Assembly: GCF_030014955.1 (NCBI RefSeq)
Contig: NZ_JAGRPV010000001.1
Span: 5,518,001 to 5,582,000 of the forward strand
DNA length: 64,000 nucleotides
Direction: 5' to 3'
DNA from: Cohnella hashimotonis
GTDB taxonomy: Bacteria; Bacillota; Bacilli; Paenibacillales; Paenibacillaceae
This document shows, piece by piece, positions 16,291 to 24,349 of this stretch. Position 1 is the stretch's first letter, and every line of letters begins with the position of its first letter. A model generated the notes under the pieces. That model was not told the origin of the DNA and made no database searches. It saw only the letters and a program-made list of their open reading frames with translations. A program made the translations under genes and the position numbers.

Positions 16291-17847
16291 TTACTTCGTA
16301 TTCGCGAGCTGACGATCGAGCGCCGTCTGGTAAGTCGTGCGGACCTTCTCGAGATCATGCTTGCCGAGCTCCTTGATGAAGGCGTCCCACTCGGTGAGCG
16401 GTCGGTCGCCGTTGATGAACTTCGTGACTTCTCCCGTCCAGAACTTCCACAGCTGGTCGTTCGACGTCGAGAGCGCGGCCGCTTCGTCGGCGGTCAGGTT
16501 CGGACGGCTGTAGGCGACGGGGAACCGGTACTTCGGCGCCTCGACGTATGCGTACTGCTCTTCCGGCTTGACCAGCGAGAGCCAGGCGTTGAAGTCGAAC
16601 CAGCCGTAGGTCGCGGCGGTCTGGATGCCGGAGATGACGCGCAGGTCGTTCGCTTCCTTGTAGTTATCGTTGAACTTGCGCTTGCCGTCCACGACCGTAT
16701 ACGTCTCGCCTTCCTTGCCCCAGCTCTGGATGTCCTTGCCCTTCTCGGAGAAAATGTAGTCCAGATAGCGGAAGGCCGCATCCATGTTCTTGGACGTAGA
16801 GGCGACTGCGAGGCCGTAGCCCTCTTGACCGCCCTTCGGCAGGTAAGGCTTGTCGCCGGCGCCGATCGGAGGCGCCATGAACTGCAGATGGCCGTCGGTC
16901 AGCTGGCTGTTCATGATCTCGATCTGGCCGATGAACTGTACGGTGACGAACGCCTTGTTGGTCGACATGAACTGCGTCCAAGCCTTGTAGTCCATCGTCA
17001 GCCAGTCCGGCGGGATGAGCTTTTCCTTCACAAACTTGTTGAGCCACTCGACCATCGTCTTGGCGTTCGGGTCTTCGAGACCGAACTTCATCTTGGTCGG
17101 ATCGGCCGGATCCTGATAGAACTCCGGATAGATGTCGAAGGAAGGGCCGAACGTATCGAGCGTGCTCAGGCCGTGGCGGAACAGGAACGGATAGCTGTCG
17201 GGATAAATTTCCTTGAGCTTCTTGGCCACCGTGTACAGCTCGTCCCATGTCTTCGGAACCTCGAGATTGTTCTTCTTGAAGATGTCGTCGCGGTAGAACC
17301 AGACCATCTGGCTGCCTTCGCCCGCGCCGTCGTTAATAATGCTGTAAATCTCGCCGTTCGGCGACACCACGCGGGACATGACGTCCGGATGGCTGTCGAG
17401 GAACGCCTTGACGTTCGGCATCTGATCCAAATGCTTGGACAGATCTTCGAAGGCGCCTTGCGAGCCGAACTTCTGAACGTCGTTCGGGAATACGGACAGT
17501 ACGTCGGGCATGTCGCCCGAAGAGACCGCCAAGGCCAGCGATTCCGGACCGGTCGCGAGCACCTGCTCGACGTCGATGTTGGTCTCTTCCTTGACCCACT
17601 TCCATACGCCCCAGTCCGGCTTGGGCGGCCAGGCTGTGTTGTTCTCGGTGAAGATGCGAATCTTCGCCGGCTCCGGCAGCGCAGCCGACGCGCTCGCCGA
17701 TCCGCTCGCCGTTGCCGAGGCGGACTGGCTCGCTCCGCTTGCGTCAGATGAGCTTGCGGCCGGCTCATTGTTATTGTTGTTGCCGCATCCGCTTACGGTC
17801 AGCGCGACCGCCGCCGCGGCCGCCCATGTCCATTTCAACGATTTCAT
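16291..17847 (-). CDS. Carbohydrate ABC transporter binding lipoprotein (LplA-like)
   Basis: Extracellular solute-binding lipoprotein of 518 residues. Signal peptide with lipobox VSGC and Cys21 as the lipidation site, then Asn-rich and Ser/Ala-rich linker sequence to about residue 55. The mature body shows family-1 binding-protein features such as NTAWPPKPDWGVWKWVKEET and DDIFKKNNLEVPKTWDEL, typical of LplA-like proteins in Paenibacillaceae. It is the first gene of the operon that also encodes the two permeases and the oxidoreductase. The AraC sensor-regulator gene ends upstream on the same strand, a common arrangement for substrate-responsive sugar importers. The ligand is unknown; an oligosaccharide from the giant lyase is the contextual guess. 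Confidence 0.92.
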   Translation of the reverse strand: MKSLKWTWAAAAAVALTVSGCGNNNNNEPAASSSDASGASQSASATASGSASASAALPEPAKIRIFTENNTAWPPKPDWGVWKWVKEETNIDVEQVLATGPESLALAVSSGDMPDVLSVFPNDVQKFGSQGAFEDLSKHLDQMPNVKAFLDSHPDVMSRVVSPNGEIYSIINDGAGEGSQMVWFYRDDIFKKNNLEVPKTWDELYTVAKKLKEIYPDSYPFLFRHGLSTLDTFGPSFDIYPEFYQDPADPTKMKFGLEDPNAKTMVEWLNKFVKEKLIPPDWLTMDYKAWTQFMSTNKAFVTVQFIGQIEIMNSQLTDGHLQFMAPPIGAGDKPYLPKGGQEGYGLAVASTSKNMDAAFRYLDYIFSEKGKDIQSWGKEGETYTVVDGKRKFNDNYKEANDLRVISGIQTAATYGWFDFNAWLSLVKPEEQYAYVEAPKYRFPVAYSRPNLTADEAAALSTSNDQLWKFWTGEVTKFINGDRPLTEWDAFIKELGKHDLEKVRTTYQTALDRQLANTK

Positions 17848-18096
17848 TCCGACACCCCGTCCTTTTCATAATGTAATCCTAAGTTGTCCTGCGATATGGC
17901 CTTGCGCGTTTGGCTCGCCGTTCGTTCCGGCTCCGGCATGTGCTCCGGCCGTCCTTGGGCTTGCTCTCATCGTAGGCGCTCCGGCCCGCCCGGTAAATAA
18001 TCGGTTGTCTTTAAAAATTGTACTTTTTTCGAGGCATATTAAAAAAGTATTAACTTTCCGTAAAACAGGCAAAAAACAGGCTGCAAACAGGCAAAA

Positions 18097-18136
18097 ACGG
18101 CGGCAGGACGGGCTTATTCCCGCTTCCTGCCGCCGT
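18097..18136 (-). terminator. Terminator of the AraC sensor-regulator gene
   Basis: Perfect 12-bp outer stem ACGGCGGCAGGA/TCCTGCCGCCGT plus a CGGG/CCCG inner stem, followed on the minus strand by TTTTTG. It lies six bases past the regulator stop codon at 18142, so the lipoprotein operon downstream has its own promoter in 17848-18090. Confidence 0.88.
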
Positions 18137-18141
18137 CCGCT

Positions 18142-20352
18142 TCATTCCTCCGCAGCGCCTTGCATACTCTTCCGGTAATCGCTGGGCCGAAGACCCGTAT
18201 ACTTCTTGAACATCCGGTTGAACGACGCGATGTTGCGATAGCCGACAGCCTCCGCCACTTCCTGGATCTTGGAACGGCCGTTTACGAGCATGGCTGCCGC
18301 TTCTTTGATTCGCGTCTCGTTCACGTACTCGACGAAGTTTTTGCCGGTCTTGTCCTTGAAGTAAGTCGACAGGTAGCCGCTGCTGAGGTTCAGCTTTTCC
18401 GCAAGCGCATCGAGATAGATTTCCTCCGACAGATGCTCGTTCACGAAGTCCATGACGAAAGTGGTCACCGTATCCTTGCGGTCCTTTTTGCCGTCGATCT
18501 CCGCCGCAGCCCGGCGTATCCAATCGAGCAGCAGAAGCTCCAGCGCCTCCACGGTGACGCATCCCTCGATGAGCTGCTCCGCATTTTTCAGGATCGCGTC
18601 CGCGGCCGGCGCGCCGAGCTGATCGGCTGCCGCGCTTCGGATTCGCTCCGTCACCGTCTCGGCGAATCCCAGCCAAGCGGCAGCCGTCAGCTCCCGGTCG
18701 CGCTGCTTCGCGAAGAAACGCTCCATGAGCCGCTCCAGCACCTCTCCGTTGCCTTCTCGCAGGTTCGCCCTGAACTCGGCCTCCTCTTCTTGAGTAAAGG
18801 CGATCTCGGCGTGCCTGCTCGAAGAGGAAAAGACGATCTGCGTCTCGTCGACGAGGCCGCGATCGTCGATCCGCTCCCGCACCTCCTTGAAGGCGGCGCT
18901 GATCTGATCGGAGCGATCGTAGATCGAAGTGACCGCGATCGTGATCGTGCCGCTGTCCCTGTCCTGATCGAACACCGTCTTCATCTCGCGCAGCAGCTCT
19001 TGCAGCGTCTCCAGCCGGTCGATGAACACCAGACTTAGAATCTGGTTGTATTCCACCTGGTTCGTCAGCGCGTCGGGGAACACGCGGTTCAGCTTGTCCT
19101 CGATAAATACCTTCATATAATAAAGCCAGCTGCTGAAAGTTCCGTCGTCCCAGCTCGCCCCCTTCTTCTCGACGACCTGGAACAGGACGAACACAAACGG
19201 CTTGTCCGTAAACTCGAGCTTCGCGGCTTCGCGGCCGCTCCCCCGGATGTCCCTGAGCAAATGGATGAACGCCCACTGCTTCATCAGCTTGTTTTTATCC
19301 TGCAGCTGGCTGCCGATCAAGTCGAACTCCCGGATACTCGACCGGTAAGGCTCCTCGTCGTTCGCGCCCCGGATCGAGTCGACCAGCTTTTTGAACGGAT
19401 TGTTGATGCGGGCGGCCAGCAGCAGCGCCATGACGAGGCTGAGCAGCACAACCGCGACGACGAGCACGACGAGCGTCAGATTAAGACGCGTCTGGGAAGC
19501 GATCTGCGCGACGGGCAGCCGATGCATGTACGTCCTTCCGCTGATGCTTGTCCTGAAAAAATGATAGCGGTTGTCCATGACGAACTCGTTCCCGGTCCGC
19601 GACTTGAGACTGGCGAGCGCAGGAAATTCGCCGATGTCCGAGCGCTCGAAGATCGTCTGTCCCTCGAAATCATAGATGATGAAGTCGTCGTTCAGCGACT
19701 GGTGAAACGCCTCGTACATCCGGTTCGCGTCAAGAAAGACCGCCATATAAAAATCGCGGTTATCCGCGCGCTTGAAGATGATGGGGATATAATCGCCTAC
19801 GACCTCCTGCCTGCCGGTAAATACGTCGGAATAAAAGCGGTCCGCAGGAAACGTCCGGTTGGTGTAGTTCTCTTCGAATTGCCGGTCCCAAAAGGACTTG
19901 GGATATTGATCTCCGGCCATGAACACGTCAAAAAGATTGTCCGGCGTCGTGCTCGCCGACTTGTCGATGACGAAGTTATGGGACTTGGAGTAGAATACGA
20001 TGTCGGCGATATACAAATTCGAGTTCGACACTTGCGTCTGGATATCGGTAACGATCGCGCCAAAGTCCGAATAGCGCGGTTCGCGCTGCAGCTTCTGGAC
20101 GCGGTCGCTGAACATGAAGAGGTACATTTGCTTGCGGATAATGTCGAAATGCTTCTCGTAATTCTCCATCGTGGTGTCCAGCATCAGCGTATTGTACTTG
20201 ACGATTTCTTCGCGGACATTGCTCTTGGAGACGGACAGCGCGTACGCGGTCAGAGATACGAGGAGAATGATGATACTCAAGAAACCCGCCATCAGGCGAA
20301 GGAAGAGCGTTGTCGAGAAATTGCGAAAATAACGCAGCGGCTGGAGCTTCAT
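18142..20352 (-). CDS. Membrane-sensor AraC family transcriptional regulator
   Basis: One-component regulator of 736 residues. A first membrane helix (FLRLMAGFLSIIILLVSLTAY, residues about 15-37) precedes an extracytoplasmic Cache-like sensor of about 250 residues. A second helix (LNLTLVVLVVAVVLLSLVMA) leads to a cytoplasmic middle domain and a C-terminal pair of helix-turn-helix motifs (YLDALAEKLNLSSGYLSTYF, then IQEVAEAVGYRNIASFNRMF). Start choice: the ATG at 20352 has AGGA eight bases upstream; the longer frame from 20454 adds a charged segment without a site. Such proteins control nearby sugar importers, so it probably senses an external saccharide and activates the operon 17847-13143. 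It has its own terminator. Confidence 0.9.
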   Translation of the reverse strand: MKLQPLRYFRNFSTTLFLRLMAGFLSIIILLVSLTAYALSVSKSNVREEIVKYNTLMLDTTMENYEKHFDIIRKQMYLFMFSDRVQKLQREPRYSDFGAIVTDIQTQVSNSNLYIADIVFYSKSHNFVIDKSASTTPDNLFDVFMAGDQYPKSFWDRQFEENYTNRTFPADRFYSDVFTGRQEVVGDYIPIIFKRADNRDFYMAVFLDANRMYEAFHQSLNDDFIIYDFEGQTIFERSDIGEFPALASLKSRTGNEFVMDNRYHFFRTSISGRTYMHRLPVAQIASQTRLNLTLVVLVVAVVLLSLVMALLLAARINNPFKKLVDSIRGANDEEPYRSSIREFDLIGSQLQDKNKLMKQWAFIHLLRDIRGSGREAAKLEFTDKPFVFVLFQVVEKKGASWDDGTFSSWLYYMKVFIEDKLNRVFPDALTNQVEYNQILSLVFIDRLETLQELLREMKTVFDQDRDSGTITIAVTSIYDRSDQISAAFKEVRERIDDRGLVDETQIVFSSSSRHAEIAFTQEEEAEFRANLREGNGEVLERLMERFFAKQRDRELTAAAWLGFAETVTERIRSAAADQLGAPAADAILKNAEQLIEGCVTVEALELLLLDWIRRAAAEIDGKKDRKDTVTTFVMDFVNEHLSEEIYLDALAEKLNLSSGYLSTYFKDKTGKNFVEYVNETRIKEAAAMLVNGRSKIQEVAEAVGYRNIASFNRMFKKYTGLRPSDYRKSMQGAAEE

Positions 20353-20769
20353 GATGATCATCCTGTCTGTTTGGTCTGATCGCCCGGGCGTCTTGAAAAC
20401 GCTGCCGCGGGAGCTGCCAATAATTATGTCCATCGTAACGGATTCAGCTGCCAAGCGATGTCATTTGCACGAACGAGTTGGGATAAAGTTGCGTTGATGT
20501 CGCGTTGCTAATGCCAACGACCTATGTCCATCATAATAGCCCGAGGCATTTCGAGACAAATCTTTTTTATGTCTTTATACGATTTCGTGAAGAAAGCGCA
20601 ATAAAACGACAGCGGCCCGTCCGCTCTCGCCGGCATTCAATCGATAATTGATAAATAAGAAGGGAAGGATGGGAAGGACTGGTTGTGTGTCGCCTGTCGC
20701 AGGAGTTCCCGCTTGAAGGAAAAGCGTTGAAGGGGAACTCCGCGGGGCCTTGAGGCCGATTGCCGAGGT
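20353..20769. other. Intergenic region with one hairpin, no gene seen
   Basis: This 417-base stretch holds the promoter side of the AraC sensor gene and the 3' flank of the small gene at 20770. A hairpin GGAGTTCCC/GGGAACTCC (20702-20741) with an inner GCTT/AAGC pair lies 28 bases beyond that stop. It lacks a T-run, so termination there is uncertain. No convincing coding frame was found. Confidence 0.5.
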
Positions 20770-21081
20770 TTACGCTTTTTGTCCTGCGTATTCTTTGTTC
20801 GCCGTATCGAGCATCGTCTTCCAGTCGGCGAACTTGGTCTCCCTGGCTACATGCCGCTCCCACAGCTCTTCATGAATGTTCTTGATATCCTCGTGGGAGT
20901 AAACCTGGAAGTTGCCCTTCTCGAGAAACGCGGGGAACGATTCGAAGTTCGTGTACTTGCTCATGAACGCATCGTTGAACAGCTTATCCAGCGAGACATG
21001 GTTCGGATCCTCTTGGAACGTACGTTGGCCCTGCAAGTCTTTCAGCAATTCTTCCATGGACATTGGTTTTTGCTTTTTCAA
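20770..21081 (-). CDS. Small conserved hypothetical protein (TTG start)
   Basis: Soluble, charged protein of 103 residues with no membrane segment or signal. The C-terminal part KFADWKTMLDTANKEY and the middle FPAFLEKGNFQVYS resemble small uncharacterised Bacillales proteins, which I recall only as hypothetical. The TTG at 21081 is chosen because AGGAG lies seven bases upstream; the first ATG (MSMEELL) is six codons further in. The reading frame stays open upstream of this TTG with protein-like composition (see the adjacent entry), so the gene could be the 3' part of a longer, frameshifted one. No function is proposed. Confidence 0.65.
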   Translation of the reverse strand: MKKQKPMSMEELLKDLQGQRTFQEDPNHVSLDKLFNDAFMSKYTNFESFPAFLEKGNFQVYSHEDIKNIHEELWERHVARETKFADWKTMLDTANKEYAGQKA

Positions 21082-21250
21082 ACGACCACTCCTAATTTTT
21101 GACGATACTCCATTATTGCCGTATTCCGCCAAAGTTACAAGTGAGTAACGCTGAACCTTTCGGGATAGACGGCCTAGGGCAAGCTCATATTCAGCAAAGT
21201 CTACTGTATAGTCCCGCTCCAGCAGCCACTCTTTTTGCTGTGTCTCGCAA
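21082..21250 (-). pseudogene. Possible frameshifted 5' part of the small gene at 20770
   Basis: On the minus strand AGGAGGAGG (21264-21256) precedes a TTG at 21250 by five bases, an excellent start, but that frame stops after 19 codons (LRDTAKRVAAGAGLYSRLC). Skipping one base in the AAAAA run near 21233 enters a frame that is open through EWLLERDYTVDFAEYELALG and RLSRKVQRYSLVTLAEYGN straight into the gene ending at 20770. The composition is protein-like and has no in-frame ATG, GTG or early TTG of its own. Explanations: a real frameshift, a homopolymer sequencing error, or chance. Confidence 0.45.
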
Positions 21251-21275
21251 ACCCGCCTCCTCCTAAGTTAAGAAA

Positions 21276-21301
21276 ACCGTCGGGGCAATCGCCCGGACGG
21301 T
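21276..21301 (-). terminator. Terminator-like hairpin downstream of the AraC regulator gene at 21471
   Basis: Arms ACCGTC and GACGGT with an inner GGGC/GCCC pairing are followed on the minus strand by TTTTC. It lies 170 bases past the AraC stop codon and just before the AGGAGGAGG site of the small gene, so it separates the two transcripts. Confidence 0.6.
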
Positions 21302-21470
21302 CCGCAAAGCGCCTGCCGGTTGCTCATCCGGGAACAGTTTCGACTTGTTGGCCGATGCATCTCAGCTTGCTCTCTCTCCAGGGCTGAAGTACCTGCAAAT
21401 ATACATCTTTTTCCGTCTAAATTCACTCTCACTGGCTGGTTAAAAATAGATGTACAGATTTTAATCCGAA

Positions 21471-22388
21471 TCAGTCATCGGCCGTTCTGCGATACGCTCT
21501 GGGGGAATGGCCGAAGGCGGCTTTGAACGCCCGTTCGAAATGGGGCAGCGTATTGAAGCCGGATGCGAAGCAAATCTCGGTGACGGGCAGCCGCGACACC
21601 TTGAGCAAAGCGCTTGCGAACTGAAGCCGCAGATCCTGGAGGAAGCGTTGGTACGTCATGCCGGTCAGCTCCCTGAAGCGGCGACTGAAATAGTTGGGAG
21701 ACAAATGGGCTTGCGCAGCGGTCGCCTCGAGCGTCAGCGGCTCGCGGAAGTGAATCTGCATATAGGAGACGGCTTGTCTGACGGCCCGGTCGCAGCCATG
21801 GTCCTGCGACGGGCGGATCGGCTCGGAGGGAACGCGCCGGATCAGCTCGACCAGGATCCGCTCGATCGTCCCTTGGACGATCAGGCTGGCGCCCGGACGC
21901 TGCCCTTGGCGCAGCTCCGCCTCGATACGTTCGAACTCGGCGCGAATACGGACGGCATCCGCTTCTTCGAAGTGAACGACGAGGCTGTCCGTGCGAGGGG
22001 CCAACAACAGGGCTCGAAGCTCGTCGCGCAGCGCCTCGTCGGAGAAGATGAGATTGTAGTGGACGCAGGGCGGGCCGGATGGTTTGTTAATCGCGTGAAA
22101 GTCCGCCGGCGTCAGCAAAAACAGCGTGCCGGGCCGCAGCGGGGCCGACCGGCCGTTCAGCACATGCTCGCCCGCGCCGGAGACGACGAAGCCGAGCTCG
22201 AAAAACTCGTGCCAATGCACGTCGACGTCTCCCGACAACTCGTGCACATACAGACGGAACGGAAGCGCCCGGTGCATGTAATCGCGATTCGTGAGCCGAT
22301 CGGGCTCGCGGGTTCGATGGACGGTCATGCCGGACGCCTCCGTTTTCTGGCGCAAGCCCGCCTGAATGCGGCTCGCCGCCTGTCTCAT
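21471..22388 (-). CDS. AraC family transcriptional regulator with cupin sensor domain
   Basis: Cytoplasmic regulator of 305 residues. Residues about 40-120 form an AraC-type cupin (VHWHEFFELGFVVSGAGEHV, with metal- or ligand-contacting His residues and LLTPADFHAI). The C-terminal DNA-binding domain has two helix-turn-helix motifs (LEATAAQAHLSPNYFSRRF and VTEICFASGFNTLPHFERAF). It lies 30 bases downstream of the phytanoyl-CoA dioxygenase-like gene on the same strand, so the two are probably co-transcribed and the regulator probably controls that unit. The start at 22388 is the most upstream; an ATG at residue 21 (MTVHRTREPDR) is also possible. Confidence 0.88.
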   Translation of the reverse strand: MRQAASRIQAGLRQKTEASGMTVHRTREPDRLTNRDYMHRALPFRLYVHELSGDVDVHWHEFFELGFVVSGAGEHVLNGRSAPLRPGTLFLLTPADFHAINKPSGPPCVHYNLIFSDEALRDELRALLLAPRTDSLVVHFEEADAVRIRAEFERIEAELRQGQRPGASLIVQGTIERILVELIRRVPSEPIRPSQDHGCDRAVRQAVSYMQIHFREPLTLEATAAQAHLSPNYFSRRFRELTGMTYQRFLQDLRLQFASALLKVSRLPVTEICFASGFNTLPHFERAFKAAFGHSPRAYRRTADD

Positions 22389-22418
22389 ACGTCTTGACGC
22401 CGTATCGTTCTTAACGTC

Positions 22419-23159
22419 TTATACGTTGACGAACGGGCTGCCGGCGACATCCTTGCCGCGGGCGAGCCAGATCTTGAAGCCCGGATTGCGCTCCGGATAG
22501 ACGCGGGCTTCGGTGGAAAAGTAGCGCATCGTATAGCCGCACCGTCTATACGGGCTCGTGTTGGGTTCGGCGCCGTGGATGATGCGCGAATCGTGGAGCG
22601 AGCACTCCCCCGGCTCCAACTCGAAGTAGACCGCCTTACTTTCGTCGATCTGACCCTTGATTTGCGTCGGGAACAAGTTGCGTCCGGTATCGATGTCCTC
22701 GTACTCGGAGAACCCGCCACGGTGGGTACCCGGAATGACGCGCATGCAGCCGTTTTCCCGGTTGCTCCGGTCGATCGCGAGCCACACGGTCACGATCTTG
22801 TCGTAGGAGCTGAGCCGTCCTTCCCAGTAAGCGGAGTCTTCATGCCATGGCGTGGCCCGCCCAACGTGCGGGTCCTTGCAGATAAAGTGGCTGGACCATA
22901 GCCCGATATTCGGACCGACGATCGGCTCGACCAAATCCAGCACCTCGTCGCTCATCAAAAACGAGAGCAGGCGTTCGTCGCGAAAGTGCGGCGTATCGAG
23001 CTCGTCGGACAGCTTCGAGCCCTTCTGCGCGAGCTGATCCTCGAAGATCTCCGTCAGCTCCGCCATGCGTGCCGGGGAGAACAGCGGCTTCTTATGCAAA
23101 TAATAACCTTCGTTGCGATAAAACGCGACTTCGTTGTCGTTCAATACGGACTGCGTCAT
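22419..23159 (-). CDS. Phytanoyl-CoA dioxygenase family protein
   Basis: Fe(II)/2-oxoglutarate-dependent oxygenase of 246 residues, cytoplasmic. The iron-binding facial triad is visible as His106 and Asp108 in TPWHEDSAYW and His195 in LHDSRIIHGA; the 2-oxoglutarate-anchoring Arg is probably in SPYRRCGYTMRYF. Length fits bacterial PhyH proteins. The ATG has CGAGGAGG upstream. Paired with an AraC regulator with a cupin domain, it probably hydroxylates a small metabolite rather than phytanoyl-CoA. The substrate cannot be read from the sequence. Confidence 0.9.
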   Translation of the reverse strand: MTQSVLNDNEVAFYRNEGYYLHKKPLFSPARMAELTEIFEDQLAQKGSKLSDELDTPHFRDERLLSFLMSDEVLDLVEPIVGPNIGLWSSHFICKDPHVGRATPWHEDSAYWEGRLSSYDKIVTVWLAIDRSNRENGCMRVIPGTHRGGFSEYEDIDTGRNLFPTQIKGQIDESKAVYFELEPGECSLHDSRIIHGAEPNTSPYRRCGYTMRYFSTEARVYPERNPGFKIWLARGKDVAGSPFVNV

Positions 23160-23280
23160 GAGCGTATTCCTCCTCGGTTCTGGTCGTTGCAGTACCGATT
23201 ATAGAGTGCTTCGCCATATCCGTACTCGTCGTAAGATAACCAAAAGTATGCTTATCTTATGATGCGCCCAAAATCCGGAC

Positions 23281-24177
23281 CTAAGCCTGCAGCATTTGCT
23301 CCGCCCACCGCCGCATTCTGGCCGCATACGGCGCGAGCTCGTGCTCGGTCGCCAGCTCGTTCAGCAGCGCCGTGACGAGGAAGCGCCGCGGCTCCTCCTT
23401 CTCCCCTTCTTCCCGGAGCAGCCCGACAATCTGCTCCAGCTCCCGCTTGCGCGCGTTGGGCACGCTCAGCTCGCGGATGGTGGAGGTCGCTTGCTCGATG
23501 ACCTGAGCGCCGCATCGCTCGATCGCTTCCCGCAGCGACTCCGGCTGCTCGGACTCGAACTCCTTCATGAGGTCGGCCGAGAGCATCGGCTCCGCCTTCC
23601 GCGCGAGCAAGCCCGCAACCAGATCGTCCATCCGGTCGGCAAAGTACGCTGCCAGCGCGGAGATCGAGAGCGGCTTGGCAGACGTCTTCATCAGGTGCAG
23701 ATATTCCTTCGCCATCGCGTTCAGCATCATGACCGCATCCCAGATATGCGGCTCGAGCTTCTCTCCGTAGCGACGCTGCAGCACGCCGCGATTAAAGTTG
23801 AGCAGCCTGGCGCGCTTGCGAAAGAGAAGCGGGCCGAGCTTGTCGCCCGAGATCGGCGGCTTCTCCTTGAGCGAATTGGCCACGAACAAGCCGTGATTGT
23901 AAAAGTAGTCGAGCTGATGGCGGATCTCCTCGACGAACAGCTCGCGCGGCGACAGCGACGTGCGCTCGCGAATCCGCTCGGATTCCTCCATAATGCGCGT
24001 AAAATGCACTTCCATGATCTCGATGTACAAGTCCTCCTTGGACGGAAAAAACTTGTACAGCGAGCCCTTGGCGATGCTGCAGTCGTCCGCGATATCCTGG
24101 ATGGATGTCGACTCGTAGCCCTTCTCCGCGAACATCCGCTCGGCCGACTCCACGATTTTGTTTTTAAGAATACTCAT
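23281..24177 (-). CDS. TetR family transcriptional regulator
   Basis: Repressor-type regulator of 298 residues, long for TetR. The N-terminal helix-turn-helix is SIQDIADDCSIAKGSLYKFF (residues about 20-40) with the following PSKEDLYIEIMEVHF. The C-terminal about 230 residues are helical and form the ligand and dimer domain; they end with an extra helical region rich in Glu and Arg. It is divergent from the EmrB/QacA-type exporter gene at 24350 with a 172-base shared region, the standard layout for a drug-responsive TetR repressor of an efflux pump. Confidence 0.9.
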   Translation of the reverse strand: MSILKNKIVESAERMFAEKGYESTSIQDIADDCSIAKGSLYKFFPSKEDLYIEIMEVHFTRIMEESERIRERTSLSPRELFVEEIRHQLDYFYNHGLFVANSLKEKPPISGDKLGPLLFRKRARLLNFNRGVLQRRYGEKLEPHIWDAVMMLNAMAKEYLHLMKTSAKPLSISALAAYFADRMDDLVAGLLARKAEPMLSADLMKEFESEQPESLREAIERCGAQVIEQATSTIRELSVPNARKRELEQIVGLLREEGEKEEPRRFLVTALLNELATEHELAPYAARMRRWAEQMLQA

Positions 24178-24199
24178 AGGCCCTCCCGAAAAATAAGGA

Positions 24200-24228
24200 T
24201 TGACAAAGATTGCTCAACGCGATACAAA
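24200..24228 (+). promoter_or_regulatory. Candidate sigma-A promoter for the efflux pump gene
   Basis: TTGACA (24200-24205) and TACAAA (24223-24228) are separated by 17 bases, pointing towards the pump gene at 24350. Downstream, GACTGTTCGGTTT (24250-24262) and AAACTGTATAGTC form an imperfect inverted repeat that could be the TetR operator. Confidence 0.6.
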
Positions 24229-24349
24229 TAGGCCTGTAGCCTTTTAGTGACTGTTCGGTTTTTGTTAAAACTGTATAGTCAGAACGTTAACGGAAAATCA
24301 CGCTTCCGTCAAGGTTCAGGTCCTTCATTTTGGAAAGGATGGAATCAAC

